Positions 9,475 through 18,086 are shown, numbered from the stretch's first letter. The stretch is 64,000 nt of DNA from 2-01-FULL-45-10 sp964450115 (GCA_964450115.1 CAYVCD010000001.1:1-64000), one strand, 5' to 3'. Notes: a model not told the origin generated them from the letters alone. Made by a program: numbers and translations.

Positions 9475-9954
9475 ATGAGCTTAGGAAATGTTTATCTGTC
9501 TCATGACGGTTACGAAAAATTAAGAAAAGAGCTTGAGCAATTAAAGACCACAAAACGCAGAGAGATATCAAAAGCTATCGGAGAGGCGCGCGCTCACGGG
9601 GACTTAAGCGAGAACGCCGAATATACATATGCCAAAGAGGCTCAGGGCATGAATGAGAAGAAGATATCAGAACTGGAAGAGAAGCTCTCGAGAGCGAAAA
9701 TTATAGACGAGAGCGCGATGTCCAAGGATGAGATCCTGATAGGCGCGAAAGTGAAGCTTAAAGATATGGACTCCTCCGAAGAGCTGGAGTATTCTCTAGT
9801 CGCTGAGGAAGAGGCCGACTATTCCGCAGGCAAGATCTCCGTCACTTCGCCGGTCGGCGAGGCTCTTCTGGGTCACAAAGTGAGCGATACGGTCAAGATA
9901 AAGATACCTGCCGGCACATTAACGTATAAGGTGCTTAAAATAACTAGAGAATGA
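9475..9954 (+). CDS. greA: Transcription elongation factor GreA
   Basis: 160 residues, standard GreA length. N-terminal coiled coil (LSHDGYEKLRKELEQLKTTK, GDLSENAEYTYAKE) with the acidic tip, then the C-terminal FKBP-like domain (GKISVTSPVGEALLGHKVSD). It stimulates transcript cleavage in backtracked RNA polymerase. ATG 9475 is chosen because of the GGAGGA at 9463-9468 and because the upstream in-frame extension is read from a palindromic repeat. The stop overlaps the next gene. Confidence 0.96.
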   Translation: MSLGNVYLSHDGYEKLRKELEQLKTTKRREISKAIGEARAHGDLSENAEYTYAKEAQGMNEKKISELEEKLSRAKIIDESAMSKDEILIGAKVKLKDMDSSEELEYSLVAEEEADYSAGKISVTSPVGEALLGHKVSDTVKIKIPAGTLTYKVLKITRE

Positions 9955-11102
9955 GCCGTCCCCTCTGTAAACATTTCGGAGTCTGCGGAGGATGTGATTC
10001 GCAGGACCTGCCTTACGAGAAACAATTAGAAGATAAAGAAGCCCGCCTGAGAGATATATTTTCCCAGTTCAATATCAAAGAGACAACGCGAATCATCCCT
10101 TCCCCGGAGATCTACCACTACAGGAATAAGATGGAGTATGCTGTAGGCACGTGGGATGCCGTCAAAGTCGTCGGCTTAAGGGAGAAGAAGAGATTTTACC
10201 ATGTGGTGGGCCTTGACGAGTGCAGGATATTCAGTAAAGACGTCTCTGATATATTTGGTATCTTTTCTAAATGGATCGCAGATAACAATATAGAACCGTA
10301 TCATAACTCAAAAGGCACCGGACTTTTGAGGTACCTGGCGCTCAGGCATTCAAAACATTACGACGATATCATGGCTATAGTGGTCGCAAGATCGGACAAA
10401 ATAGATAGATCCTGCCTGGTAAGAGAATTGCGCAAATTCAAAAAGATAAGATCCATCTACTTATGCGTAAATGACGGGGTGTCCGATGTCTCGGTGGCGG
10501 GAGATCTAAAGCTTATAGATGGAGATGAGCGCATAAAAGAGAGGATCAACGGCATTGATTATTTTATAGGCCCTGAGTCCTTCTTCCAGACCAACTCCTA
10601 CTGCTCGGGCTCTCTCTACGCGGCTATTAAAGAAGAGGCGAAAGGCATTGGAGGCAAGGCGCTCGATCTATGCTGCGGGCTGGGCGGCATAACGCTGCAG
10701 GTGGCGGATATATTCGCGTCATTGACCGGCGTGGATATATCGGCACGCAATATTGAAGACGCTCTCCTTAACGCAAGATCGAACAATATCGATAATGTGG
10801 ATTTTATATGCCAGGATGCAGAAAAATATATCCAGAATATCCATTCCTCAGGCGCCATCAAACAATTTTCCGCCATCATTCTTGATCCGCCGCGCGCCGG
10901 CCTTGGCAAGAAGACCAGAGTAGCCGTGCGCGACAGCCAGGTGAAGAATATCATATATGTGTCATGCAACCCAAAGAACCTGGCAGAAGACCTGAAGGTT
11001 CTTACAGAGGCTTACGACATAGAGAAGATGATCCCGGTCGACATGTTCCCTCATACGAAACATGCAGAGGTTATTGCTATTCTTAAATCGAATAAGGTAT
11101 AA
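9951..11102 (+). CDS. 23S rRNA/tRNA (uracil-5-)-methyltransferase, RlmD/TrmA family
   Basis: 383 residues. N-terminal [4Fe-4S] cysteines CKHFGVCGGC plus a later Cys (LDECRIF), the SAM-binding motif ALDLCCGLGGITL, ILDPPRAGLG, and the catalytic Cys motif YVSCNPKNLAED. It transfers a methyl group from SAM to uridine C5. No N-terminal TRAM domain is present, which is closer to RlmC-type proteins; the exact target cannot be told from sequence. It overlaps greA by 4 bp (ATGA), so it is co-translated. Confidence 0.92.
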   Translation: MSRPLCKHFGVCGGCDSQDLPYEKQLEDKEARLRDIFSQFNIKETTRIIPSPEIYHYRNKMEYAVGTWDAVKVVGLREKKRFYHVVGLDECRIFSKDVSDIFGIFSKWIADNNIEPYHNSKGTGLLRYLALRHSKHYDDIMAIVVARSDKIDRSCLVRELRKFKKIRSIYLCVNDGVSDVSVAGDLKLIDGDERIKERINGIDYFIGPESFFQTNSYCSGSLYAAIKEEAKGIGGKALDLCCGLGGITLQVADIFASLTGVDISARNIEDALLNARSNNIDNVDFICQDAEKYIQNIHSSGAIKQFSAIILDPPRAGLGKKTRVAVRDSQVKNIIYVSCNPKNLAEDLKVLTEAYDIEKMIPVDMFPHTKHAEVIAILKSNKV

Positions 11103-11121
11103 TTACATTGATATCTACTAT

Positions 11122-11149
11122 TGTCATTCCCGCGTAAGCGGGAATCCAT
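11122..11149. repeat. Single CCCGCG-type palindromic repeat
   Basis: Hairpin with core CCCGCGTAAGCGGG flanked by CATT and AATCC, same family as 9379-9447. It abuts the start codon of the following gene and extends its reading frame upstream artificially. Confidence 0.8.
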
Positions 11150-11150
11150 T

Positions 11151-11924
11151 ATGCTAAAATATAAGATAATATCTATCTTCTTTGCGTCTTCCCTATGCGT
11201 CGTGTTGTTGGCGTATGCGGATACCGTATACTTAAAAAATGGCGGCAGCGTTTCCGGCGTTATAGAAAAAGAAGGCGATAATACGGTAGAGGTCAATACG
11301 GGTTTTGGCACAGTCACTTTCAAGAAAGCCCAGATAAAGAATATCGAAAGGTCGAGCGCTGAAGAATCTCAGGAGATGGCCCAGGAGTGGGAAGAAGAGA
11401 GAGAGGAATTGAAGTCCAAGGAGAAGGAGTTCGAAGAGGCGCGCGATAGTAGATTTAAGGGAGCCTACGAGAACTGGGTGGAGGAAGCGAAGGTGAAGAG
11501 AACCGAGGAAGGGCGCGTCACGAAGCAGATCGATATAAAGCATGAGCCCGGCGGCAAAGGCATAATAGTCGAGGTCTTGTTGAACAACAGCGTAAAGGTG
11601 AACCTGGTATTGGATACTGGCGCGTCGATCATAGTCCTTTCGCGCAAAGCGGGCGAAAAGCTTGGTCTAGACCTTTCCGACACAAAGAAAGATGTTATGG
11701 AGATGCGTCTTGCCGATGGCAGCAAGGCTAAGGCCAGGGCGATGATCCTCGATAGCGTAAAGATAAAGGATGTCGAGGTAAAGGGCGTGATGGCGGCCAT
11801 CCTGCTTGACGAAGTTCCCACGATCGGTGTTACAGAAGGCCTTTTAGGGATGTCATTCTTAAATAAGTTCAACCTAAAGACGGACCTTAAGAATATGTCG
11901 ATGAGCCTGGAAAGAATAGAATAA
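11151..11924 (+). CDS. Secreted retropepsin-like aspartic protease
   Basis: About 257 residues from ATG 11151; the longer frame from 11121 only translates a palindromic repeat. Signal peptide with a cleavage near LAYA-DT at about 24. Next comes a small beta-rich module (VYLKNGGSVSGVIEKEGDNT), a charged coiled coil at roughly 70-110, then a single-lobe aspartic protease domain with NLVLDTGASIIVLS (DTGA active site) and a GLLGMSFLNKF motif near the end. Such single-DTG enzymes act as dimers. Periplasmic; substrate unknown. Confidence 0.85.
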   Translation: MLKYKIISIFFASSLCVVLLAYADTVYLKNGGSVSGVIEKEGDNTVEVNTGFGTVTFKKAQIKNIERSSAEESQEMAQEWEEEREELKSKEKEFEEARDSRFKGAYENWVEEAKVKRTEEGRVTKQIDIKHEPGGKGIIVEVLLNNSVKVNLVLDTGASIIVLSRKAGEKLGLDLSDTKKDVMEMRLADGSKAKARAMILDSVKIKDVEVKGVMAAILLDEVPTIGVTEGLLGMSFLNKFNLKTDLKNMSMSLERIE

Positions 11925-11942
11925 TATATAAAGGAGCCCGAA

Positions 11943-12326
11943 ATGAAAGTCAGGATATATTATCATGATACTGATTGCGGCGGGGTGGTGTATTACGCAA
12001 ATTATTTGAAATATCTGGAAGAGGCAAGGAGCGAATATTTTGAAGAGCGCGGCCTCATCATAAAGGATATGTTGAAGGATGGCATAGGTTTTGTGGTGGC
12101 GCGGCAGGAGATAGACTACAAGTCGCCTTCTTTTTACGGAGACACTCTGGAGGTGAAGACGCGCATCACGGATGCGACGTTGACGAGGGTCAATTTCGAA
12201 TATGATATAGTTAAGGACTCCGGCGCTCTTGTGGCAAGCGCCAAGACGGTGATAGTATTTGTGGATAAGACACTCAAGCCAAAGAGAATACCGGAGGATA
12301 TACTGAAGAAACTGGAGACGAAATGA
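11943..12326 (+). CDS. ybgC: YbgC/FadM-type acyl-CoA thioesterase (hotdog fold)
   Basis: 127 residues, the usual length. The 4HBT signature YYHDTDCGGVVYYANYLKYL contains the conserved Asp and the Y-x-N motif. Start ATG 11943 is preceded by AAGGAG. YbgC hydrolyses short or medium acyl-CoA and in Proteobacteria is linked to the Tol-Pal envelope system; no tol genes are beside it here. It overlaps the next gene by ATGA. Confidence 0.9.
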   Translation: MKVRIYYHDTDCGGVVYYANYLKYLEEARSEYFEERGLIIKDMLKDGIGFVVARQEIDYKSPSFYGDTLEVKTRITDATLTRVNFEYDIVKDSGALVASAKTVIVFVDKTLKPKRIPEDILKKLETK

Positions 12327-13255
12327 AGGTAGGCGATTGCGAAATAAAAATTATACATAGCGATATCACCGGTGTGGCCGTCGATGCTATCGTCAATGCC
12401 GCTAATAATAAATTGCGGATGGGCGGCGGCGTTGCCGGCGCTATTAAAAAGGCAGGCGGTACCTCAATAGAGGAAGAGGCCGTTAAGAAGGGCCCTATCG
12501 AGATAGGCGGCGCGGTAGCGACCGGAGCGGGCTCACTCAAGGCGCGTTATGTCATTCACGCGGCGACTATGGGGCTGGATCATAAGACCGATGAGATAAA
12601 GATAAGGAATTCATGCGCCAGCGCATTCAAGGTGGCGGACGAATTAAAGATCAAGTCGATCGCCTTTCCGGCTCTCGGATGCGGGGTCGGCGGTTTTCCT
12701 CTGAAGGCGAGCGCCAAGATAATGGCGCAGGAAGTCATGAAGCATCTACGAGAAAATAAAACATCTTTAAAAGAGATCGTATTCTGCATGCGCGAAAAAG
12801 AGGCCTATGAGATATTCGATAAGAATGTCGCCGGATATATCGATTACATGCTGACCAAGCAGGGCAGGGGCCCATTCGTGGCAGTCGACGCCATCATAGA
12901 GATCGACGGCGGCATAGTGATAATAGAGCGCTCCAACCCGCCGTTCGGATGGGCGCTGCCGGGCGGATTCGTGGATAACTACGAGAGCCTCGAGGATGCG
13001 GTGAAGCGCGAGATGAAAGAGGAGACTTCGCTCGAGCTGCTTGATCTCAAACAGTTCCACGCATATTCAAAACCGGGCCGAGACCCGCGCTTCCACACGA
13101 TAGGCATAGTCTTCACGGCAAAAGGTAAGGGAACGCCCAAGGCAGGAGACGACGCGGCCAATCTAAAAGTCATCAAGCTAACCGACATAGACAATATCCC
13201 ATTCGCCTTCGACCACAATCAAGTCCTCAAAGACTACCTCGCAAACAGGAAATAA
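12323..13255 (+). CDS. Macro domain - Nudix hydrolase fusion
   Basis: 310 residues. The first ~165 form a macro domain (VDAIVNAANNKLRMGGGVAG, LGCGVGGFP), the type that binds ADP-ribose and often removes it from proteins or O-acetyl-ADP-ribose. The second half is a Nudix hydrolase with a nearly full Nudix box (GFVDNYESLEDAVKREMKEE), only the late Gly replaced by Ser. Together they could release ADP-ribose and then split it into AMP and ribose-5-phosphate. Translationally coupled to ybgC. The fusion is clear; the joint reaction is inference. Confidence 0.9.
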   Translation: MKVGDCEIKIIHSDITGVAVDAIVNAANNKLRMGGGVAGAIKKAGGTSIEEEAVKKGPIEIGGAVATGAGSLKARYVIHAATMGLDHKTDEIKIRNSCASAFKVADELKIKSIAFPALGCGVGGFPLKASAKIMAQEVMKHLRENKTSLKEIVFCMREKEAYEIFDKNVAGYIDYMLTKQGRGPFVAVDAIIEIDGGIVIIERSNPPFGWALPGGFVDNYESLEDAVKREMKEETSLELLDLKQFHAYSKPGRDPRFHTIGIVFTAKGKGTPKAGDDAANLKVIKLTDIDNIPFAFDHNQVLKDYLANRK

Positions 13256-13263
13256 TCACATCC

Positions 13264-13512
13264 TTAGAATTAATTTTTCACCTCAACCATTAGGCGGGAA
13301 CTTACGGTGCCCGCCTTCCGCTTGACGCAAATTGCATTAGGCATGCAATTTGCTATGTAAAAATTCTGACAAAAATTCAGCCCTAAGACTTATTCCAGCA
13401 TCATTGGTCGTCTGAATTTTTTCTGTACCGCCATAAGGTGTCAGAATTTTTGACATTCGCTCCAGGCGGATCACCGTAAGTTCCGCCTTCAGTATGAATG
13501 AAAAATTTCTAG
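13264..13512. repeat. Nested-hairpin inverted-repeat element (A1), non-coding
   Basis: First part of the 709-bp gene-free gap after the macro-Nudix gene. The outer ends are inverted repeats of about 45 bp (key segment AACTTACGGTG at 13299 and its complement near 13471), nested around further stems: AAAATTCTGAC with GTCAGAATTTT, CAAAAATTCAG with CTGAATTTTT, and a central GCAAATTGCAT / ATGCAATTTGC hairpin. The whole stretch could fold into one long branched hairpin. No convincing ORF. A MITE-like element or a structured RNA are both possible. Confidence 0.65.
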
Positions 13513-13513
13513 T

Positions 13514-13855
13514 GCTGGCAGGCGAGACCTTGCGGGGTGGTTGCCGGAGCGGCGTTACAAATTTCACTTCGCTCTACGCGAGAAATCCCCGAGCTCCGTG
13601 GAATTTCCTACTTGTAAGCGAGGGAAATTTTGATACCTTATGGCAATATAGAAAGGCCGGACAAACTGCTCAAGCTATGTATGGTTGGCAGGTTGGACGG
13701 CCATCAAAATTTGTCCGAGCAAATTTACTTGCCTAATGTAAATTTCACTTCGCTCTCCATGAGGAATCCCCGAGCTTCGTGGAATTTCCTACTCGTAAGC
13801 GAGGGAAATTTGCGTCCGCGCAGGCAATTACCCCGCAAGGTCACCGCCTGCTGGC
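13514..13855. repeat. Copy 1 of a ~340-bp dispersed repeat with terminal inverted repeats
   Basis: Ends are imperfect inverted repeats (GGCAGGCGAGACCTTGCGGG at the left; its complement with one extra base at the right). Inside, a ~75-bp unit (13556-13631) is repeated directly at 13738-13811; each unit starts AAATTTCACTTCGCTCT and ends AAGCGAGGGAAATTT and is itself hairpin-forming. Nearly identical to 17653-17989. Short ORFs shared by both copies just reflect DNA identity. Confidence 0.85.
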
Positions 13856-13924
13856 TAATGTAAATTCAAATCAACTTAGGAAATTTCGAAGAGCTTGGTC
13901 TTTGAGGTTTCGCCGCTCTTTTTA

Positions 13925-13954
13925 TTGGCTAAATCAATTATTTTGAACTATAAT
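13925..13954 (+). promoter_or_regulatory. Promoter for the helicase, possibly leaderless transcript
   Basis: TTGGCT (13925-13930), 18-bp spacer and perfect -10 TATAAT (13949-13954). The ATG at 13965 lies only 10 bp past the -10 and no Shine-Dalgarno is seen, so the mRNA may begin at or next to the start codon. Confidence 0.5.
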
Positions 13955-13964
13955 TGAAACCAAT

Positions 13965-15842
13965 ATGATATATGACCGTTTTCAGCAGGAGGCGATCGAG
14001 CACATAAATAACGGTTATTCTGTTATCGTCTCCGCTCCCACCGGCGCCGGCAAGACGGCCATCGCCGAACATGTCATCAGTAAATGCCTGGATGAGAAGA
14101 TAGGCGTGATATACACGGCGCCGTTAAAAGCGCTCTCGAACCAGAAGTTCCGGGACTTCCAGGTGAACTTCAAGGACGACATAGGCATCCTTACCGGCGA
14201 CGTCTCCCTTAACGCCAGCGCGCCCGTTCTTATAATGACCACCGAGATATTCCGCAATAAGATCCTAGATGACCCGGAGAGCCTCGCGCAGTATCAATGG
14301 ATCATATTCGACGAGATACACTATATAGATAACCCCGAGCGCGGGACGGTCTGGGAAGAGTCCCTGATATTCCTGCCCAAGCACATGAAGATACTCGGCC
14401 TTTCAGCGACGATACCTAATATAAAAGAGTTCGCCTCCTGGATAGAGTCCATCCATAAGAAAGAGGTCAAGGTCGTCATTGAAGAGACCAGACCCGTGCC
14501 GCTACACTTCTTCTACCAGTGCCATAACCAGGTGGTCGATAAGATAGAGCTCTTGAGGAAGATGCGCATGAGAAAGCCGAACATCCTCAGGACCATCATA
14601 CACTACATAAGGCAGAAGAACGGCCTGCCCTGTATATACTTCGTATTCGGCAGACGGCGCGCCGAAGAACTTGCATTTGAACTCTTCAGTGAAAACTTCC
14701 TTACTAAGGAAGAGGAGATCAAGATAAGGGATATGTACGACTCTCTTTGCGAGCACTACGATCTCTTACACGAAAAGACGGCAAACTCCATGAGACAGCT
14801 GATAACCAGGGGCATAGCCTATCATCACGCCGGAATGCTCCCCACCCTCAAAGAGGTGGTGGAGAGGTTATTTACGAGCAGGCTCTTGAAGGTCATCTTC
14901 ACCACGGAAACATTCGCTCTCGGCATAAATATGCCGAGCCGCTCCGTAGTATTCGATGACTTGAGAAAGTTCTACGGCAGCTTCATCAGAAATCTGAAGA
15001 CGCGCGATTTTTACCAGATGGCCGGACGGGCCGGAAGGCGCGGCATAGATACCGAGGGTTTTGTATACTGCCGTATAAATCCGAGACGGATCGAGTTTCC
15101 GGAAGTGCGTAGAATTATTTACGGAAAACCGGAAGAGGTAAAGAGCCAGTTCAATACATCATACGCCACTATCCTGAATCTTTATGAAGAGCATAAAGAG
15201 GACCTGTACAAAATATATCCTTTCTCGCTGCATTATTATCAGAGTAAAATTCACCATCAGCGCGAAGCGCTGCGACTTATGGAGTCGAAGCTGAAGCTAT
15301 TGAAAGAGCTCGGCCACATAGAGAACGGCATCCTCACGCCGAAGGGGATGTTCGCTAAAGCAGTTTATGGTTACGAGCTTTTGCTGGGAGAGTTCTTCCA
15401 GGAGAATATTTTTGAACAGCTCGATGAGCTGGGCATAGGCATGCTGGCAGCCGGCGTAGTCTTTGAACCGAGGAAGAATCAGAGCGGAGTGGGGGTACCC
15501 AAAGAAGGCGTCCAGTTGGAAAAGATGTGTCGCGACATCCACGAGAATATAAGGCGTCAAGAGATAAAGTATAAGATCTATCCATTCTCCAAGGCACCCC
15601 ATTTTCATATGGCGAAAGCTATAAATATGTGGATGCGCGGTGAGAAGTTCGCTCAAGTCCTGCGTTTTACCGATACGGATGAGGGGGAGGTCGTGCGATA
15701 TTTCCGCATGTCTATACAGATACTGCGCGAAATGGCGGACTCCGAAGCCTCATCATATCTATTGAAGGACAGGATAAAAAATACCATACGCCTGATAAAC
15801 CGCGATGTTGTAGATGCGGAGAAACAGCTTCGCGAGGGATAG
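13965..15842 (+). CDS. Ski2/Mtr4-like DEAD/H-box helicase
   Basis: 625 residues. Superfamily 2 motifs in order: Walker A SAPTGAGKTAIAEHV (about 24-38), motif II FDEIHYI, motif III LSATIPN, motif VI QMAGRAGRRG, then a helical C-terminal region as in Ski2-like RNA helicases. It lacks the long arch insertion of Mtr4. An ATP-driven RNA (or DNA) helicase is expected; bacterial homologues are poorly characterised. It stands alone between a repeat-rich gap and an OmpA-type gene. Confidence 0.87.
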   Translation: MIYDRFQQEAIEHINNGYSVIVSAPTGAGKTAIAEHVISKCLDEKIGVIYTAPLKALSNQKFRDFQVNFKDDIGILTGDVSLNASAPVLIMTTEIFRNKILDDPESLAQYQWIIFDEIHYIDNPERGTVWEESLIFLPKHMKILGLSATIPNIKEFASWIESIHKKEVKVVIEETRPVPLHFFYQCHNQVVDKIELLRKMRMRKPNILRTIIHYIRQKNGLPCIYFVFGRRRAEELAFELFSENFLTKEEEIKIRDMYDSLCEHYDLLHEKTANSMRQLITRGIAYHHAGMLPTLKEVVERLFTSRLLKVIFTTETFALGINMPSRSVVFDDLRKFYGSFIRNLKTRDFYQMAGRAGRRGIDTEGFVYCRINPRRIEFPEVRRIIYGKPEEVKSQFNTSYATILNLYEEHKEDLYKIYPFSLHYYQSKIHHQREALRLMESKLKLLKELGHIENGILTPKGMFAKAVYGYELLLGEFFQENIFEQLDELGIGMLAAGVVFEPRKNQSGVGVPKEGVQLEKMCRDIHENIRRQEIKYKIYPFSKAPHFHMAKAINMWMRGEKFAQVLRFTDTDEGEVVRYFRMSIQILREMADSEASSYLLKDRIKNTIRLINRDVVDAEKQLREG

Positions 15843-15854
15843 GATTATTATATA

Positions 15855-15883
15855 TTGAAGTTTTGTATTTTTTGGAGTAGAAT
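15855..15883 (+). promoter_or_regulatory. Promoter of OmpA-LysM gene
   Basis: TTGAAG (15855-15860), 17-bp spacer, TAGAAT (15878-15883), followed by an AGGAG Shine-Dalgarno at 15911-15915 ahead of ATG 15923. Confidence 0.5.
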
Positions 15884-15922
15884 ATACCCGTTAATTAAAA
15901 ACCGCAAATTAGGAGAATCACC

Positions 15923-16864
15923 ATGAAAAGAGTCGTATCCCTCATATTAATGTCCCTCTTCGTAATCGTTTCGGTCGGCTATAGCTACGCTGCGGAGCTT
16001 GAAGGAAAACATAAGGCCCAAATGGACGAGATGCAGAAGAAGTTCCATTGGTGGCCGACGGACGCCAAACCCAATCCCGTGAAAGATGAGCGCGGCGGAT
16101 ACTGGTGGTGGCCTAAAGATAAAGGCACGACAAGCGGACTATGGGGCAATAGAGGATATGTTTACGTATACAAGATAATTTATGACTACAAAGAGGGCCT
16201 GCCGGAGCCTAAGAAAGACGAGCTCAGGGCGTCGCTCCTGGTAAAGAAGATACATAAGAACGTAAAGGTATATTTTGATTTCGATAAGTCAGAGATCCGC
16301 GATGATGCCATTTCCGTGCTTGAGCAAGGCGTGGCGCTGCTGAATAAGAATCCCGAAACAAACATATTGATTACAGGGAATTGTGATCAGCGCGGGAGCG
16401 AAAAATATAATGAGAAACTGGGCTTACGGCGCGGAGAGAGCGTAAAGAAGTTCATGGTGGATAAGGGCATACCCGAAGATCGTATAAAGATCGTAAGCCG
16501 CGGCAAGCTCGATGCCATCGCATATGTTAAAGATCTTTTAGGGATGGCCAAGGACAGGAATGCGCAGTTTATGGTGGCCGAGGTAGAAGAGATCAATATC
16601 CCATATGCCGGCGATATACCTGAGGGCGCTACAGCAGTTGAGGAAGGCAAATATATAGAGGAGAAAGAGGTGATAGTCGAGTCCGAGCCTAAAGTCTCAA
16701 CCAGGGAATATATCATCAAGCAGAACGACTCCCTCTGGAAGATAGCCCAGAGCCAGTTGGGCAGCGGACATCGCTGGAAATATCTGTACGAACTGAACAA
16801 AGACAGGATAAAGAACCCGAAGAAACTAAAAGCAGGTACGACGATAATAATACCTGTAGAATAG
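15923..16864 (+). CDS. OmpA-like peptidoglycan-binding protein with LysM domain
   Basis: 313 residues with signal peptide (cleavage near YAA-EL at about 24). A Trp-rich segment (KFHWWPTDAK, GGYWWWPKD) is followed by an OmpA C-terminal domain at about 115-205 (KVYFDFDKSEIRDDAISVL, GNCDQRGSEKYNEKLGLRR) that binds peptidoglycan, and a C-terminal LysM domain at about 262-312 (IIKQNDSLWKIAQSQLGSG). It carries two separate peptidoglycan-binding modules, so it likely anchors the envelope or a surface complex to the wall. The Pal-like part has no lipobox. Confidence 0.9.
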   Translation: MKRVVSLILMSLFVIVSVGYSYAAELEGKHKAQMDEMQKKFHWWPTDAKPNPVKDERGGYWWWPKDKGTTSGLWGNRGYVYVYKIIYDYKEGLPEPKKDELRASLLVKKIHKNVKVYFDFDKSEIRDDAISVLEQGVALLNKNPETNILITGNCDQRGSEKYNEKLGLRRGESVKKFMVDKGIPEDRIKIVSRGKLDAIAYVKDLLGMAKDRNAQFMVAEVEEINIPYAGDIPEGATAVEEGKYIEEKEVIVESEPKVSTREYIIKQNDSLWKIAQSQLGSGHRWKYLYELNKDRIKNPKKLKAGTTIIIPVE

Positions 16865-16869
16865 GTCAT

Positions 16870-17358
16870 ATGATAGAGGTAGATTCGGCAGCCATAAAGC
16901 TCTCGAGCCTTTTAAAAGAGAATCTTATAGAACTAGGGCTTGAGGGCAAAGATAAAACAGAGATAATAGACGAGTTAGTAGATATAATAATCAAGTCGGG
17001 CAAGTCAAAGAACAAGAAGGCTCTCGCGGCCGCTATAATGGGGCGCGAAAATCTGGGGTCTACGGCCATAGGCAACGGCGTCGCCGTGCCTCACGCCAAG
17101 ATCGACGGTATAAGACAGACGGTGCTGGCCTTCGGCAGGTCGGCCGTCGGGGTGGACTTCAACTCCCTGGACGGCGAAAAGACGCACCTCTTCTTCATGC
17201 TTATATCGCCGAAAGAGGATATAGGCTCCCATCTAAAGATACTCGCAAAGATATCGCACCTCATCAAAGACCGCTTCATGGTAGGCCTCTTCAAAAAAGC
17301 TCATAGCAAAAAAGAAGTCCTCTCAATGATCACCAATCTGGAAAAGTCCTCAAAGTAA
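16870..17358 (+). CDS. ptsN: PTS IIA-like (PtsN-type) regulatory protein
   Basis: 162 residues, typical of PTS fructose/nitrogen IIA domains. The phosphorylated histidine is in VAVPHAK (H75), preceded by GRENLGSTAIGNG. It would receive phosphate from an NPr/HPr carrier and regulate partner proteins rather than transport sugar, since no IIB or IIC domain is near. It starts 5 bp after the OmpA-LysM stop and may be co-transcribed. Confidence 0.88.
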   Translation: MIEVDSAAIKLSSLLKENLIELGLEGKDKTEIIDELVDIIIKSGKSKNKKALAAAIMGRENLGSTAIGNGVAVPHAKIDGIRQTVLAFGRSAVGVDFNSLDGEKTHLFFMLISPKEDIGSHLKILAKISHLIKDRFMVGLFKKAHSKKEVLSMITNLEKSSK

Positions 17359-17405
17359 ACAGTTTTTAAGCTCAGGCAGGCATCGACCTCGCGGGGCCAA
17401 CTCTC

Positions 17406-17639
17406 AAAACCTAAGCCTTGTTATGTTCCGCACAAGGCCACCTAATAAGGTGGCAGGAAAAATGTTTCCCCTCACAGTAAAGCTTGAGGTCGGTCTTTTG
17501 CTCAGTCGAAAAACGGGGGCCTGCGGAACTCCCCCGCCAGAGGCGGGGTCAGACATCCTCGGCCCTTTTTAACCGTTTTTCTCCATCACAAAAGACCTAA
17601 CATTTTTATTGTGCGTCACATAACGAAGGCTTAGGTTTT
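17406..17639. repeat. Nested-hairpin inverted-repeat element (A2), non-coding
   Basis: Part of the 728-bp gene-free gap after ptsN. The ends are ~30-bp inverted repeats (left AAAACCTAAGCCTTGTTATG, right its near-complement at 17620-17639). Inside, GGTCTTTTG pairs with CAAAAGACC and GAAAAACGG with CCGTTTTTC in nested order, with GC-rich local hairpins (17437-17454, 17514-17535) between them. Size and architecture match element A1 but the sequence differs. No ORF and no match to tmRNA, RNase P or SRP RNA that I can see. Confidence 0.65.
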
Positions 17640-17652
17640 ACAGCACATAACC

Positions 17653-17989
17653 GGGCAGGCGAGACCTTGCGGGGTAGCAGCCGAAGCGGCGTTACAAATT
17701 TCACTTCGCTCTACGTGAGAAATCCCTGAGCTCCGTGGAATTTCCTACTTGTAAGCGAGGGAAATTTTGATACCTTATGGCAATATAGAAAGGCCGGACA
17801 AACTGCTCAAGCTATGTATGGTTGGCAGGTTGGACGGCCATCAAAATTTGTCCGAGCAAATTTACTTGCCTAATGTAAATTTCACTTCGCTCTCCATGAG
17901 GAATCCCCGAGCTTCGTGGAATTTCCTACTTGCAAGCGAGGGAAATTTGCGTCCGCTGAGGCGCTACCCCGCAAGGTCCACGCCTGCCT
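17653..17989. repeat. Copy 2 of the ~340-bp dispersed repeat
   Basis: Near-identical to 13514-13855 over its length, with the same inverted ends (GGCAGGCGAGACCTTGCGGG left; complement ending CGCCTGCC right) and the same internal duplication of the AAATTTCACTTCGCTCT unit. A further copy of the end motif, GGCAGGC..GACCTCGCGGGG, occurs at 17375-17396 on the left of element A2. Confidence 0.85.
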
Positions 17990-18021
17990 GTAGTAGAACG
18001 CCAGGTATTTCAGTGAAAGAT

Positions 18022-18050
18022 TTGACTTGGATGAGAGTGTATGCTATACT
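18022..18050 (+). promoter_or_regulatory. Sigma70-type promoter of first MerR-secretin module
   Basis: TTGACT (18022-18027), 17-bp spacer, TATACT (18045-18050). Predicted start of transcription near 18057, exactly where the conserved 25-bp motif begins. Confidence 0.75.
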
Positions 18051-18055
18051 TATTA

Positions 18056-18080
18056 TACTTTAAGTAATTACTATAACTAC
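18056..18080 (+). promoter_or_regulatory. 25-bp conserved motif, candidate MerR-like operator (site 1)
   Basis: Contains TTTAAGTAATTACT and TAACTAC, and differs at a single base from 20053-20077, which sits at the same place before the second MerR-like gene. It holds overlapping palindromes (AAGTAATTACT, ACTTTAAGT). Location at the transcription start suggests repression by one or both small regulators. Confidence 0.6.
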
Positions 18081-18086
18081 TACTAT

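Noticed and set aside
13494..13863. Short ORFs within the 340-bp repeat, also seen at 17767-18063
   Set aside because: They run across hairpins and repeat ends, lack Shine-Dalgarno sites, and their similarity follows from DNA identity of the two copies.
17406..17639. Known housekeeping RNA (tmRNA, 6S, SRP, RNase P)
   Set aside because: Long-hairpin shape suggested 6S or similar, but none of the conserved sequences of these RNAs could be found.
18027..18086. N-terminal extension of the first MerR-like protein
   Set aside because: It is encoded by the promoter and motif region and is absent from the paralogue; ATG 18087 fits better.
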